Notes: generated by a model not told the origin, from the sequence alone. Positions 1 through 10,414 are shown, counted from the first letter of the stretch. The stretch: DNA of 64,000 nucleotides from Fictibacillus aquaticus (GCF_002245695.1 NZ_NOII01000003.1:62001-126000); one strand, 5' to 3'. Numbers and translations: made by a program.

Positions 1-1
1 C

Positions 2-733
2 GGTTTATGGATTCGTAAAGGAATTGATGAGACACCATCATTCAAGAAGGCTCAAGAAAAAGGCGAAATTGCAAAAATTCCTTTTGTGGAAACGATGCGT
101 ACACACTGGAAAGAAGTGTTGATCGCGATTGGAGCAAAGGTTGTAGAAACAGCACCGTTCTACATCTTTTCAACATTCATCGTATCCTATGCGACAACGC
201 AGCTTGGTTTCTCACGTACGGTTACGTTAGGTGCTGTTACGATCGCAACCATCGTCACAACGATCTTAATTCCGATCATGGGGAATCTATCTGATAAAAT
301 TGGCCGGAAGAAGCTTTATGTGGGAGGCACCATCCTCATGATGCTATATGCTTTCCCATACTTCTGGTTAATCCATCAAGGATCTTCCGTTCTCTTAATT
401 GTTGCGACAGTCTTAGGACTCGGAATCATTTGGGCACCTATTACTGCCGTACTGGGCACCATGTTTTCGGAAATATTCAAATCCAATGTCCGGTATACAG
501 GAATTTCACTAGGCTATCAAATTGGAGCAGCGGTTGCAGGAGGAACAGCTCCGCTCGTCGCTACCGCACTTCTTAAAGCCTACGATAACTTGTATGTGCC
601 AGTGGCATTGTATATCATGTTAGCCTCTCTCGTCTCACTCATTGCCGTTTCAGCGGTAAAAGATCGTAAAAACGAGGAGCTAGATACAGAAGAAGCTAGC
701 GACATAGAAGTAAAAGAGAGAAAATTGATATAA
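2..733 (+). CDS. MFS transporter, metabolite:H+ symporter (MHS) type, 3' part only
   Basis: The reading frame is open from the first base, so the start lies upstream of the window; about 243 C-terminal residues are visible. They form several hydrophobic helices of the second half of a major facilitator. The loop GNLSDKIGRKK (about nt 280-312) is the conserved MFS motif between helices, of the form seen in MHS transporters such as proline/betaine or dicarboxylate symporters. The tail is charged and cytoplasmic (EELDTEEASDIEVKERK). The protein is an integral membrane, proton-coupled importer of a small organic solute. The substrate cannot be told from this part. A terminator follows directly, so it is not cotranscribed with the next gene. 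Confidence 0.85.
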   Translation, partial: GLWIRKGIDETPSFKKAQEKGEIAKIPFVETMRTHWKEVLIAIGAKVVETAPFYIFSTFIVSYATTQLGFSRTVTLGAVTIATIVTTILIPIMGNLSDKIGRKKLYVGGTILMMLYAFPYFWLIHQGSSVLLIVATVLGLGIIWAPITAVLGTMFSEIFKSNVRYTGISLGYQIGAAVAGGTAPLVATALLKAYDNLYVPVALYIMLASLVSLIAVSAVKDRKNEELDTEEASDIEVKERKLI

Positions 734-746
734 CAGATACAAAACT

Positions 747-776
747 AAAAAGGAATCGCTAAATGCGATTCTTTTT
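747..776 (+). terminator. Rho-independent terminator of the MFS gene
   Basis: GAATCGC (753-759) pairs with GCGATTC (765-771) around a TAAAT loop and is followed by a T run; upstream A residues extend the stem. Confidence 0.75.
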
Positions 777-797
777 GCGTAGAAAGAAGGAATACAT

Positions 798-1775
798 ATG
801 CTTATCTTATCAGAAGCACAAATTCGATCTTTATATTCAATGACAGATGCTATCTCTGACTTAGAAGCTTCCCTAAAGCATTATAGTGAAGGGAAAGTGT
901 TAAATCCTCACCGCACCGTTCTTGATTTTCCTGATAAACAAGCTTCCGCATTGTACATGCCATGTGCGATGGAGACAGCCGGAAAATCAGCCGTAAAGGT
1001 TGTCACCATCTTTCCCAATAACCCTTCCCAAGGCAAGAAAACGACACAAGGTGTGATTTTATTAAGTGATACGGAAACCGGAGAACATTTAGCATGCATG
1101 AACGCTTCCTACTTAACAAGACTGCGGACAGGTGCGGTCAGTGGGATTGCAACAAAACATCTAGCGAAAGAAAAGGCAGCATCAGTGGCTGTTATAGGCT
1201 GCGGTGCAATGGCAGAAGAGCAGCTTCAAGCCGTACTGGAGGTTCGTGAAATAGAGGAAGTCATGCTCTATAACCGAACAAGAAGTAAGGCTGAATCATT
1301 TGCTGAAAGAATGGCTGGCTTTGATGGTGTAATCACTGTTATGGATGATGTGAATGAAGCGGCTTCCAAAGCGGATATCGTCATCTGCAGCACCCGTTCA
1401 GAAACACCCGTTTTTTCAGGGGGAGTTCTCCGGTCTGGAACGCATATCAATGGTGTGGGCTCTTATCTTCCTCACATGCAGGAAGTAGATGAAGAAACGA
1501 TATTAAAGTGTTCGAAAATCGTTGTAGATACAGTGGATGGCGCAAAGGACGAAGCCGGCGACCTTATTATTCCTGCAAATACCGGGGTTTGGAGCCTTTC
1601 GGATCTGCATGGGGAACTAAGCGAACTGTCATCAGGTCACATCACTGGAAGGGAAAATGATGAGGAGATCACGTTCTTTAAATCAGTAGGAATTGCTTAC
1701 TTTGATATTGCGGTGGCTGCAGCGGTTTATGACAAGGCGATTAAAGAAGGTGTGGGGACTAGAGTTGAGATATAA
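798..1775 (+). CDS. Ornithine cyclodeaminase / mu-crystallin family protein
   Basis: 325 residues, the usual family length. An AAGAAGG site at 784-790 sets the ATG. The NAD-binding loop VAVIGCGAMAE lies at about residues 130-140, and the substrate region has KVV (Lys67) and LRTGAVSG (109-116). The family includes ornithine cyclodeaminase (ornithine to proline plus ammonia), L-alanine dehydrogenase and pyrroline-2-carboxylate or ketimine reductases; sequence alone does not separate them. The gene sits alone behind the MFS terminator, so any link to that transporter is a guess. A decayed copy of its 3' half lies 750 bp downstream (2521-2767). Confidence 0.85.
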   Translation: MLILSEAQIRSLYSMTDAISDLEASLKHYSEGKVLNPHRTVLDFPDKQASALYMPCAMETAGKSAVKVVTIFPNNPSQGKKTTQGVILLSDTETGEHLACMNASYLTRLRTGAVSGIATKHLAKEKAASVAVIGCGAMAEEQLQAVLEVREIEEVMLYNRTRSKAESFAERMAGFDGVITVMDDVNEAASKADIVICSTRSETPVFSGGVLRSGTHINGVGSYLPHMQEVDEETILKCSKIVVDTVDGAKDEAGDLIIPANTGVWSLSDLHGELSELSSGHITGRENDEEITFFKSVGIAYFDIAVAAAVYDKAIKEGVGTRVEI

Positions 1776-1820
1776 GTGTTCTATCCATCGTAATTACAAC
1801 AAGCGACATTAGACAGTTTT

Positions 1821-1887
1821 TAAAAGCACCTAACCTTGATAGCTCTGAAGCAAAAACGGATTCAGGCATCGTGATTAGGTGCTTTTA
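1821..1887 (+). terminator. Long-arm inverted repeat, probable terminator
   Basis: TAAAAGCACCTAA (1821-1833) and TTAGGTGCTTTTA (1875-1887) are exact inverted repeats separated by 41 bases, ending in T residues. The loop is unusually long for an intrinsic terminator. Confidence 0.45.
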
Positions 1888-1971
1888 ATTTATCTAGTGC
1901 TCCCGATTTTCCAGCTTAACATCAAATCGATCAGCATTCGTCACTTTTTCCAAACAATAGAGGTGAAATAA

Positions 1972-2139
1972 ATGAATCAAACTGTAGGAAATGTTGTCCT
2001 ATTGCTAAATTTAATAACCATTATTATAGTTTATAAGAGAGTAAAAGATGGTAAAGCTAAATTCACTATTAAAAATTTTTTGATAGGCCTCTTTTTAACT
2101 ATATTGTTTATAAATTTAATGATAGTTATTATTCTTTAA
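1972..2139 (+). CDS. Small two-helix membrane protein, hypothetical
   Basis: A 55-codon ORF starts at ATG 1972 behind AGAGGTGA (1960-1966). The product has two hydrophobic stretches (about residues 7-21 and 36-55) around a basic loop YKRVKDGKAK, so both ends would probably face the same side of the membrane. No family is recognised. Support is the ribosome binding site, the coherent two-helix layout and the lack of internal stops. It could be a chance ORF in AT-rich DNA. Confidence 0.5.
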   Translation: MNQTVGNVVLLLNLITIIIVYKRVKDGKAKFTIKNFLIGLFLTILFINLMIVIIL

Positions 2140-2269
2140 GTAACAATGATAAAGTTAAAGTATGTGTTTAGGAATGTGCTAAAACATGGGGGCGGTTCTC
2201 ACGCTTCTAGTTAGGGATTGGAGAACAGTACCCTTGCTCTTGTAAAGTTAAGAAAAGTAGGTGAAAAAA

Positions 2270-2419
2270 GTGGGGAAATATCAATTGGATCACAAAGCTC
2301 AGGTAGCTGTGACAAAGTTTCATGAAAAACAGGCGCCTGCCAAATTTGATAAACAGACGCATCTAGAAAAATTACGTGCGGAGTATTTGCAAAAGAAACA
2401 AAAACAAACAGATAAATAG
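2270..2419 (+). CDS. Small basic hypothetical protein (49 aa)
   Basis: GTG at 2270 follows AGGTG (2259-2263) at normal spacing; the GTG at 2261 overlaps that site and is less likely. The product is short, charged and helical (it ends LRAEYLQKKQKQTDK) with no membrane segment and no recognised family. A good terminator follows at 2431-2463, which supports a real short transcript. Confidence 0.5.
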   Translation: MGKYQLDHKAQVAVTKFHEKQAPAKFDKQTHLEKLRAEYLQKKQKQTDK

Positions 2420-2430
2420 TATGAATAAAA

Positions 2431-2463
2431 ACATAGGAAGACTTAAATCTCCCTATGTTTTTT
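2431..2463 (+). terminator. Rho-independent terminator
   Basis: ACATAGG (2431-2437) pairs with CCTATGT (2452-2458), followed by a run of eight T. Confidence 0.75.
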
Positions 2464-2520
2464 TTATTCCCATGAATTTTAGGGCGTGGAGTTCTAAAAC
2501 GCGAGGACGGGTGGCTATTT

Positions 2521-2767
2521 AAATGAAGCGGTGACTAAAGCGGATATCCTCATCTGCAACACCCCTTTAGAAACACCTATCTACCTCACGTGTAAGAAGT
2601 GGACGACCTGCAAATAGGTGCGTATAGATCTTTTTGAATCTGCATGGGGAGCTTAGTGAGCTATCATCAGGCAAGATTACAGGAAGAGAAAACGATGAGG
2701 ACATTACGTTCTTTAAATCAGTAGGGATTCCTTACTTTAAGATGGGGGTGGCAGCTTCGGTTTATTA
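2521..2767 (+). pseudogene. Decayed fragment of an ornithine cyclodeaminase family gene
   Basis: The block 2521-2580 matches 1356-1412 of the intact gene (GAAGCGG, AAAGCGGATATC, CTCATCTGCA and on), 2580-2620 matches the stretch around 1462-1496, and 2638-2767 matches 1604-1730, about four in five bases identical by eye over the last block. Two internal segments are missing, and there are frameshifts and stops, so no protein can be made. The simplest reading is an old duplication followed by decay. The 5' half of the copy is gone or unrecognisable. Confidence 0.85.
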
Positions 2768-2891
2768 AAAAGCACATAGATTCTTTTTAGAGAGTTATAC
2801 GTCTATTTATTTTTTTCTCTGGCAAAAATAGTAATTACAAAAGGAATACTTACTTGAATTACCAAATAAACTCTAACGAGGAGGTGTACTT

Positions 2892-3074
2892 TTGGATATA
2901 GACGAATTAGAGCTCTATATTAATAAGGCAAGAGAAATACTGTATGGTAATCCGAAGCCTAGTTTAATTGTCCCTCCCTGGGACCCTCGAAAAGTCAAGC
3001 GTGCTTCAGAAATTTACGGAAACAATGATAAAATTCAGAGAATAATTGCCGGATACTATAAAATAGACAAATAA
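2892..3074 (+). CDS. Small hypothetical protein (60 aa)
   Basis: A TTG start at 2892 is preceded by a strong GAGGAGGTG site. The 60-residue soluble product has an acidic helical N-terminus (DIDELELYINKAREIL), a proline-rich centre (PKPSLIVPPWDP) and a basic C-terminal helix. I do not recognise a family. The strong ribosome binding site and the terminator overlapping its stop favour a real gene. Confidence 0.6.
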   Translation: MDIDELELYINKAREILYGNPKPSLIVPPWDPRKVKRASEIYGNNDKIQRIIAGYYKIDK

Positions 3075-3110
3075 AAAAGGTTAAAATCCATTCGTGATTT
3101 TAACCTTTTT
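3074..3110. terminator. Bidirectional terminator between convergent genes
   Basis: A fifteen-base arm at 3074-3088 pairs with 3096-3110 around CATTCGT. A-rich and T-rich flanks serve both the small + gene and the leftward gene at 3114-3332. Confidence 0.85.
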
Positions 3111-3113
3111 GGT

Positions 3114-3332
3114 TTAAACTTTTATAAGTTTTTTTACAACTAAACTATCATTAGTTATTTTTATGTTAGGAGTTTTTAAGTTTGATGTATTATAATTACC
3201 ATCTAAAATAGCTCCAGCTTTTAAAGAATAATTAATTAATTCCTTAATTAATTCCGGACTCAAATTCTCTATTTCTTTCAATTTGGTTTCTGTAATTTTC
3301 TTTTGATGGCGATCACTTTTTCCTTTTTTCAT
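3114..3332 (-). CDS. Small basic hypothetical protein (72 aa)
   Basis: ATG at 3332 has AGAGGTGA five bases upstream; a GTG at 3341 lies inside that site and is rejected as the start. The N-terminus is very basic (KKGKSDRHQKKITETK), followed by a helical middle and a strand-rich C-terminus. No family is recognised. It lies 52 bases downstream of the two-helix membrane protein gene on the same strand, so the two are probably cotranscribed. Both are AT-rich compared with genes to the right, which suggests an accessory origin. Confidence 0.6.
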   Translation of the reverse strand: MKKGKSDRHQKKITETKLKEIENLSPELIKELINYSLKAGAILDGNYNTSNLKTPNIKITNDSLVVKKLIKV

Positions 3333-3384
3333 TTTAATCACCTCTTACTATTAGTTTAATCCTAAGCAACAATACATTCAAGTT

Positions 3385-4377
3385 TTAATTACCAATTACG
3401 TTTTGTATTCTTTTAAATATCTCCCCAACCGAATCTATTATTTTTAATTGTTTTGTTCTTTCAAAGTAATGGTTAGCAAGAGAGATTAAACCTGTAAACA
3501 ACACACTGTCATATTCATCAAACTCTGCTTCAAAGCTTTTCACAACAATAACGTATTCTTTTTTATCAAACTCTACCACAGTTAACAGGTAATTTCTTAA
3601 ATACAAATGATTTTTATTTTCTTTATTGATAGGGATAGTTGCTGCCCTAGCCTTTGCAGAATCATAATTTTTTTTAACGATATAAGGAATAGTTAAATCC
3701 CTTTTAAACTCGGTAGTATTGTAAACTTTGTGTTCTAAATTTAAATTCAAGTTTTCTAGGTAATCTTTTGATACTTCTCCAAGCACATATTCAATACTTT
3801 CTACAATAGTATTTAAATTTTGTTTTGCAAAATCATTAGCGTACTTATCTGTAGTCCACTTGGAAAGTATATTAATTTTTTGTGCAGTAGTATTTAATAC
3901 CTCAATTACCGATTCCCCGCTCTTTTCTACTTCAAACTCAAAATTAAAGAACTTAAATCTTTTTAGCCTTGTAAAAGCGATAGGAAACAACAAAAATACA
4001 AAAATATATACTATGAGGAAAAAAGCGTGTTTTAGTATACTTCCTATAATAGGATTTTCAGTAATTGGCTTTACAACAAGTGTGACTAGAGTTTCAGTGT
4101 TGTTTACCTTCGTTCCTGGCCCTAAATTATTTGCTGGTGGAGAACTGCTTAAAGGTGTTTGACCTGATGTCGTATTAGCAGGGGGTTCTGCTAATTTGTC
4201 CGGTAAATTAACTGATTCGTAAAAAAAGTGACCAATAATAGAAATAAAGCCTATAACATAAACAGTCATTATGAAAATTCTAAACCAATCTTTTCTAACT
4301 GGATGAACAAATTTCTCTTTACTTTGATTTTCCAAATCTGTTAAGTCTTCTTTCTCTTTCAAATCCAACTTCTCCAA
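3385..4377 (-). CDS. Two-helix membrane protein with cytoplasmic domain, hypothetical
   Basis: 330 residues starting at TTG 4377, with AAGGATGG seven bases upstream. Visible parts: an acidic/basic cytoplasmic N-terminus (1-30), transmembrane helix 1 (about 32-52), a Pro/Ser/Thr/Asn-rich extracytoplasmic loop (about 55-110), helix 2 (about 115-138), then a soluble cytoplasmic region of about 190 residues. The stretch ending EFDEYDSVLFTGLISLANHYFE resembles the last strand and helix of a GAF-like sensory fold, but that is only a guess. No enzyme motif is visible. The gene is AT-rich and paired with the small basic gene downstream. Confidence 0.65.
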   Translation of the reverse strand: MEKLDLKEKEDLTDLENQSKEKFVHPVRKDWFRIFIMTVYVIGFISIIGHFFYESVNLPDKLAEPPANTTSGQTPLSSSPPANNLGPGTKVNNTETLVTLVVKPITENPIIGSILKHAFFLIVYIFVFLLFPIAFTRLKRFKFFNFEFEVEKSGESVIEVLNTTAQKINILSKWTTDKYANDFAKQNLNTIVESIEYVLGEVSKDYLENLNLNLEHKVYNTTEFKRDLTIPYIVKKNYDSAKARAATIPINKENKNHLYLRNYLLTVVEFDKKEYVIVVKSFEAEFDEYDSVLFTGLISLANHYFERTKQLKIIDSVGEIFKRIQNVIGN

Positions 4378-4786
4378 TTTTTAACCATCCTTCCATCTTT
4401 CTTAAAACACCAATTGTAAGTAATTATACATAATTAATAACATCTGGAAAATATATCTGTTATAAACTATGGAGAACGGGAAGGTTTCCAGAATATGAAA
4501 AAGTAGTGTTAAAAATTACTTGCAATACTCTATATTAAAGATGACTACAAAGCCGTAAAGAGATAGGACTAGTGTTTTAAATAGACGGATTGACTGTCCA
4601 AAATAAATGGGAAGCAGTTCATGCTTCCAAATATCTTCAGAAATCAACAAGGTACGTCTCATTTTTATTGAGTAGAACTTTATCTCATTCATCATTAAAT
4701 TCTGTAATGAACGGCAGCGACAAATTTCATATATGCAGTATATTTTTTATAATATTGGTTTACTTTATTTCTTGGGAAGTAGTAAG
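4378..4786. other. Intergenic stretch with no supported gene
   Basis: About 410 AT-rich bases between two leftward genes. A + strand ORF begins at 4590 but has no ribosome binding site and runs antisense into the katG 3' end, so I do not call it. The promoter of the 3385-4377 gene should lie in the first 150 bases; I could not pick one box pair with confidence. Confidence 0.4.
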
Positions 4787-4812
4787 CAAAACGGGAAGCC
4801 TGGGCTTCCCGT
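4787..4812 (-). terminator. katG terminator
   Basis: ACGGGAAGCC (4791-4800) pairs with GGCTTCCCGT (4803-4812). Read on the minus strand it ends in a short T run. Confidence 0.8.
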
Positions 4813-4833
4813 TAATTTTAACCTTACTGCCAT

Positions 4834-7086
<2,253 letters not shown>

Positions 7087-7132
7087 TCAAGTGCAGATAT
7101 TATCAAACCATAATGTAAAAGTCAGATTATTA

Positions 7133-7147
7133 TGATAATTACTATTA
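7133..7147 (-). promoter_or_regulatory. PerR/Fur-like box upstream of katG
   Basis: TGATAATTACTATTA matches the 7-1-7 TGATAAT-N-ATTATCA pattern at 12 of the 14 arm positions. Just downstream on the minus strand is a possible promoter (TCTGAC, 16 bases, GATAAT). It fits PerR control of katG as known in Bacillus, but the match is imperfect and AT-rich DNA gives chance hits. Confidence 0.45.
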
Positions 7148-7218
7148 TAATGGAGAAAAATGGAGATTCAAAGTTTAAAGCATCTTGAATATATAAATTC
7201 TCATGTAGTAATGAATAC

Positions 7219-7249
7219 AAAAAAGAATGACCAGCCCTGTTGAGCTGGT
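7219..7249 (-). terminator. Terminator of the VOC gene
   Basis: On the minus strand ACCAGC pairs with GCTGGT (7230-7235 and 7244-7249), followed by CATTCTTTTTT. Confidence 0.75.
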
Positions 7250-7261
7250 AAATCTTTTTAA

Positions 7262-7690
7262 CTAACTATTGTTTAAAGCTCTTTCTTGCATTTGTTTAAC
7301 ATTATCTGAGTGGTAAGGGGAACTCTCAACTTCATTTACCACACTAAATGGGTTGCCATCTAAGTCGTAAAAACTAAAAAATTTCATCCCGCCAAAATCA
7401 TCGATTTCAGTCGTAACGACGCCATTGTCTTTAAAGTGCTTATGGGCGGATTCAATATCTTCAACTACAAAATTGTAATAGGCATTTTTCTGGCTGCCAT
7501 TTACGGCAAACTCAGTGGACTGCTGGGAATCTACTTTTACTAAGGCTAATTGTGTTGTGCCTATCGGTAAAAAAAATCCAGCACCGCCTTCCCAGCAGTC
7601 AATTTTTTTCACACCAAGAAATCGTTCATACCAATGTGTAGATTTTTCAATGTCTGTTACTGGAATAAATATACTTCCTACTTTAAACAT
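7262..7690 (-). CDS. VOC (glyoxalase/bleomycin-resistance) superfamily protein
   Basis: 142 residues, typical of a single vicinal-oxygen-chelate protein made of two beta-alpha-beta-beta-beta modules. The start reads FKVGSIFIPVTDIEKSTHWYERFLG, and the second half has the matching element YYNFVVEDIESAHKHFKDNG and the ending FSFYDLDGNPFSVV. GGAGGAATATC stands before the ATG. Members act as metal-dependent lyases, dioxygenases or drug-binding proteins; the substrate here is unknown. It has its own terminator. Confidence 0.85.
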   Translation of the reverse strand: MFKVGSIFIPVTDIEKSTHWYERFLGVKKIDCWEGGAGFFLPIGTTQLALVKVDSQQSTEFAVNGSQKNAYYNFVVEDIESAHKHFKDNGVVTTEIDDFGGMKFFSFYDLDGNPFSVVNEVESSPYHSDNVKQMQERALNNS

Positions 7691-7834
7691 GATATTCCTC
7701 CATTCTTAAATAAGTGGGGATCACGGTTTAGTAAATATAGTTTATCACTCTATTTTATGATAGCAGAGATTATATTCAAAAATATGTAAAAAAGTATTCT
7801 GCGCGGCTTCTACTTAAACCTCGCTAATAGTCAT

Positions 7835-8614
7835 TTAAAGCCCCTCCAATATCTCATCCAGCCACTGCTTATTCTCGCCTTCATTACTAGAAGAAAAGCT
7901 CGTCATCGAATGCTGGTGATCACCTACCCACTCAGGCACCGGGGAAGCAGACATGTTTTTCCGGAATGGCCGGACATTTCCTTTATTGCGTGACTGCTCA
8001 ATCCTTTTTTTGTACTCTTCACGGGCGCTGATTGCTTCCTTAACGGTATGTATTCTTTTTACGGACAAACGGTTTAGCATCGTCCGGAAATATTCAAAAT
8101 GCTTGCCGCGCTGTCCGGTATCGTTCATCGCCCAGATGACGAGCTCTTCATCCATGCCGTCCTGATCGATGTAGCTAGACAACAGTTGAATCTGATTAGT
8201 GCTTGGCTGGTAATGAAAGTTGGCTGCGAACGATTGAACGAGATTTGGAAGTGGTGGAAGTGCTGCTGACGCTGGGGGCTGCGGTTTTGCCGCAGCATTC
8301 TCTCCGGCACGAGCTGCGATACTTTTTTCTGCAGGAAAGAAGGATGTGATGGTATAGACCGGAGCACGACCGCCTTTTCTGGAGCAGAAATCGATCCGGT
8401 TCTTTTCCTTTAGCTCGGCTCTGGCTTTTCTGATCGTCCGGTCGGATAAACCGGTTTTTACATGCAGTACAGATTCTGCTACACAAAAGCTATGGCACCA
8501 GCCGGCTTTATTGTTGATATGCAGCAGTGCATACCATAAATTAATCGCCGATGGAGAGAGTTCATTCGTTTCAAGCCAGTCATAGAACGCGTTCAGTTCT
8601 TTTATATAGTTCAT
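7835..8614 (-). CDS. DnaD-domain replication-type protein
   Basis: 259 residues from ATG 8614, which is eight bases after AAGGAG; the TTG at 8620 is only two bases from that site and is rejected. Residues 1-95 form a winged-helix region (SDRTIRKARAELKEKNRI, then GGRAPVYTI) like the N-terminus of phage replisome organisers. A Pro/Ala linker follows. Residues about 120-185 look like a DnaD domain (LLSSYIDQDGMDEELVIWAMNDTGQRGKHFEYFRTMLNRL). DnaD-type proteins bind DNA and help load the DnaC helicase. No phage genes surround it, so it may be a lone remnant or a host-adopted gene. Confidence 0.75.
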   Translation of the reverse strand: MNYIKELNAFYDWLETNELSPSAINLWYALLHINNKAGWCHSFCVAESVLHVKTGLSDRTIRKARAELKEKNRIDFCSRKGGRAPVYTITSFFPAEKSIAARAGENAAAKPQPPASAALPPLPNLVQSFAANFHYQPSTNQIQLLSSYIDQDGMDEELVIWAMNDTGQRGKHFEYFRTMLNRLSVKRIHTVKEAISAREEYKKRIEQSRNKGNVRPFRKNMSASPVPEWVGDHQHSMTSFSSSNEGENKQWLDEILEGL

Positions 8615-8803
8615 TTTCAAATCTCCTTTTTAGTGCATTTCTTCATGCAGTAAATAGGAGTGTTCTTGTAAAAAGTAGCTGCAATTGAAAAAAATTTCGG
8701 CATTCTTCTTCATTTTTTTATTTTCATTTCTTTTCGTTTCTTTTTAATAAAGCGGAACGAGCTCCGGAACGATCTGCGGCATGAGTTCAGGTACAAAAAT
8801 AGA

Positions 8804-8840
8804 AAGCTGATTCTCCATTAAAGGAAAATCAGCTTGTTTT
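8804..8840 (-). terminator. Terminator of the SRPBCC-ArsR operon
   Basis: AAGCTGATTCTCC (8804-8816) pairs with GGAAAATCAGCTT (8823-8835) with one mismatch; T residues follow on both sides. Confidence 0.65.
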
Positions 8841-8863
8841 TATCTTGAAGTTGTTAGCCTAGC

Positions 8864-9184
8864 TTAATCTTCCTCCACCAAATTTTTAAGCATGGACAGT
8901 TTGTTGCTCCAGAACTTCTCATAGTAGGAGAGCCACTGCTTCACTTCATTCAATGGTTCAGGGTGGAGCTGGTAGATCTTTTCCCGGCCTTCTTTTCGCC
9001 CGGAAATCAGGTCAGCCTCCGCCAAAATCTGAAGGTGCTTTGTCACCGCTGTCCGGCTCATGGAAAAGTGAGAGGTGATCTCTGAGATGGGCCGCTCATT
9101 TTCTGAAAGCAGCCTCAGCACTTCACGCCTGGTAGGGTCCGCGATCGCTTTAAAGACATCATGTTTCTCAGCTGGTGCAGCCAC
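8864..9184 (-). CDS. ArsR family winged-helix repressor
   Basis: 106 residues. The start DVFKAIADPTRREVLRLLSE and the recognition helix SMSRTAVTKHLQILAEADLI are classic for ArsR repressors of the kind paired with SRPBCC proteins. No metal-binding ELCVCDL motif is present, so it is not a metal sensor of the ArsR/CadC type. The GTG start abuts the stop of the upstream SRPBCC gene, so translation is probably coupled. Two matching 12-bp palindrome-like sites in the operon promoter (9632-9643, 9661-9672) are the likely operators, giving autoregulation. Confidence 0.9.
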   Translation of the reverse strand: MAAPAEKHDVFKAIADPTRREVLRLLSENERPISEITSHFSMSRTAVTKHLQILAEADLISGRKEGREKIYQLHPEPLNEVKQWLSYYEKFWSNKLSMLKNLVEED

Positions 9185-9604
9185 TTAGCGCTCAACTGCC
9201 TTTTTAAGTCTCTCATTGACGATGCCAACCCATCCGCCGTTCATGCGGTCGTGAATCACTGAACTCTTTTCGTTCGCTTTTCCGATGACCGCATCTTCGT
9301 CCTTCCAGCCACTATGAATCAGCGTGAACTCGGTTTGAACTCCCTTTTCCTCGAGTAAGAACGTGATGACCCAGCCATCCGTATCCCATGCAAAGGAAAG
9401 CTTGTGTGGTTCATCGATCGAGAGCACCTTGCAAGGAGAAGGGCCAAAAGGGGATTGAATGTGAAATTCGTGTCCTTCCTCGGCTTTAAAATCGTTTGGC
9501 ATGAACCAGGCGGACATGCCTTCTGCGGTTGAAACCGTATCCCACACCTTTTGAATCGGTGCATTAAAAACAACTGTTTGTTTAATATCTGGCAAGGTTG
9601 TCAT
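9185..9604 (-). CDS. SRPBCC (AHSA1-like) domain protein
   Basis: 139 residues from ATG 9604, eight bases after AGGAG; an earlier ATG at 9613 touches that site and is unlikely. The protein is one START/Bet-v1-like helix-grip domain ([25 protein letters not shown], then [20 protein letters not shown]). Such proteins bind hydrophobic ligands in a pocket; their role beside ArsR regulators is poorly defined. It is the first gene of a two-gene leftward operon, which reverses the usual regulator-first order. Confidence 0.88.
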   Translation of the reverse strand: MTTLPDIKQTVVFNAPIQKVWDTVSTAEGMSAWFMPNDFKAEEGHEFHIQSPFGPSPCKVLSIDEPHKLSFAWDTDGWVITFLLEEKGVQTEFTLIHSGWKDEDAVIGKANEKSSVIHDRMNGGWVGIVNERLKKAVER

Positions 9605-9631
9605 GTAAATCATCTCCTATGTAAAAAGTAT

Positions 9632-9681
9632 AACCATTTGGTTGCGCGTTTATAATATAACACCTTTTGGTTTTACGTCAA
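9632..9681 (-). promoter_or_regulatory. Promoter with two ArsR-type operators
   Basis: On the minus strand TTGACG (9676-9681) and an AT-rich -10 (TATTAT, about 9652-9657) form a sigma-A promoter. AACCAAAAGGTG (9661-9672) lies between the boxes and AACCAAATGGTT (9632-9643) lies just downstream of the start point. The two sites share the form AACCAAAWGGTK and sit 29 bp apart, which is good geometry for repression by the operon's own ArsR protein. Confidence 0.65.
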
Positions 9682-9880
9682 GCATGGTAAACAGGAATAA
9701 AACGAAATAATGAGTGGGAATAACGTAAAGATGAAAATATGCTTCATGCTTCCTCTTGCATCCAACATGATAGGAATGGGGAACGCGGGCTGTACAGGAT
9801 TGTGAAAGAAGGTATTAATGTCTAAGATTGAGAATTAACTTAAGGTAAGTAGGATTTTACGTCAAAAAATGTGAGGACAT

Positions 9881-10414
9881 ATGCAGATATTTGAAAAATT
9901 TAATTTTGACGTTATTCTTCGTGAACAAAATGATGTAACGCCATTAGTTGTGATGATGTGTGGTGTGGCTGGATCTGGAAAAACAACTTTTTCACAGCTT
10001 TTGGAAAAGCGTGGTTTTGTACGGCTTTCAATTGATGAAGAAATATGGGCTGTCAATGGCCGTTGGGGGATAGATTTCCCAATGGATAAATTTGAGGAAT
10101 ACAGGAAAGCTGCAGAAGAAAAATTACGCGGCCGTTTAATAAAATTAATTCACGATAAACAGCAGGTGGTCATTGACTTCAGTTTTTGGGATCGTGCAAG
10201 ACGGGATCAATATAAAAAACTGATTAAGGATTCTGGCGGTAAATGGAGACTTATCTATTTAAATGTTCATCCAAATGATCTACGTGAACGACTTAAGCTA
10301 CGCAACCAACGCTTTGATGCAAACTCGTTCCCTATTTCAGAGGAATTGCTAACCTCTTACCTTAATGGATTTGAAATCCCACAAGGTGAAGGGGAAATTG
10401 TGATTAATAATTAG
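9881..10414 (+). CDS. P-loop AAA-type kinase-like protein
   Basis: 177 residues. Walker A GVAGSGKTT lies at about residues 28-36, then FVRLSIDEEIW, which resembles the substrate-proximal Asp of zeta-toxin and polynucleotide-kinase-like AAA_33 proteins, and VVIDFSFWDRARRDQYK. The family phosphorylates small molecules or nucleic-acid ends; the substrate here is unknown. GTGAGGA precedes the ATG. The gene stands alone between the ArsR unit and the histidine phosphatase. Confidence 0.8.
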   Translation: MQIFEKFNFDVILREQNDVTPLVVMMCGVAGSGKTTFSQLLEKRGFVRLSIDEEIWAVNGRWGIDFPMDKFEEYRKAAEEKLRGRLIKLIHDKQQVVIDFSFWDRARRDQYKKLIKDSGGKWRLIYLNVHPNDLRERLKLRNQRFDANSFPISEELLTSYLNGFEIPQGEGEIVINN

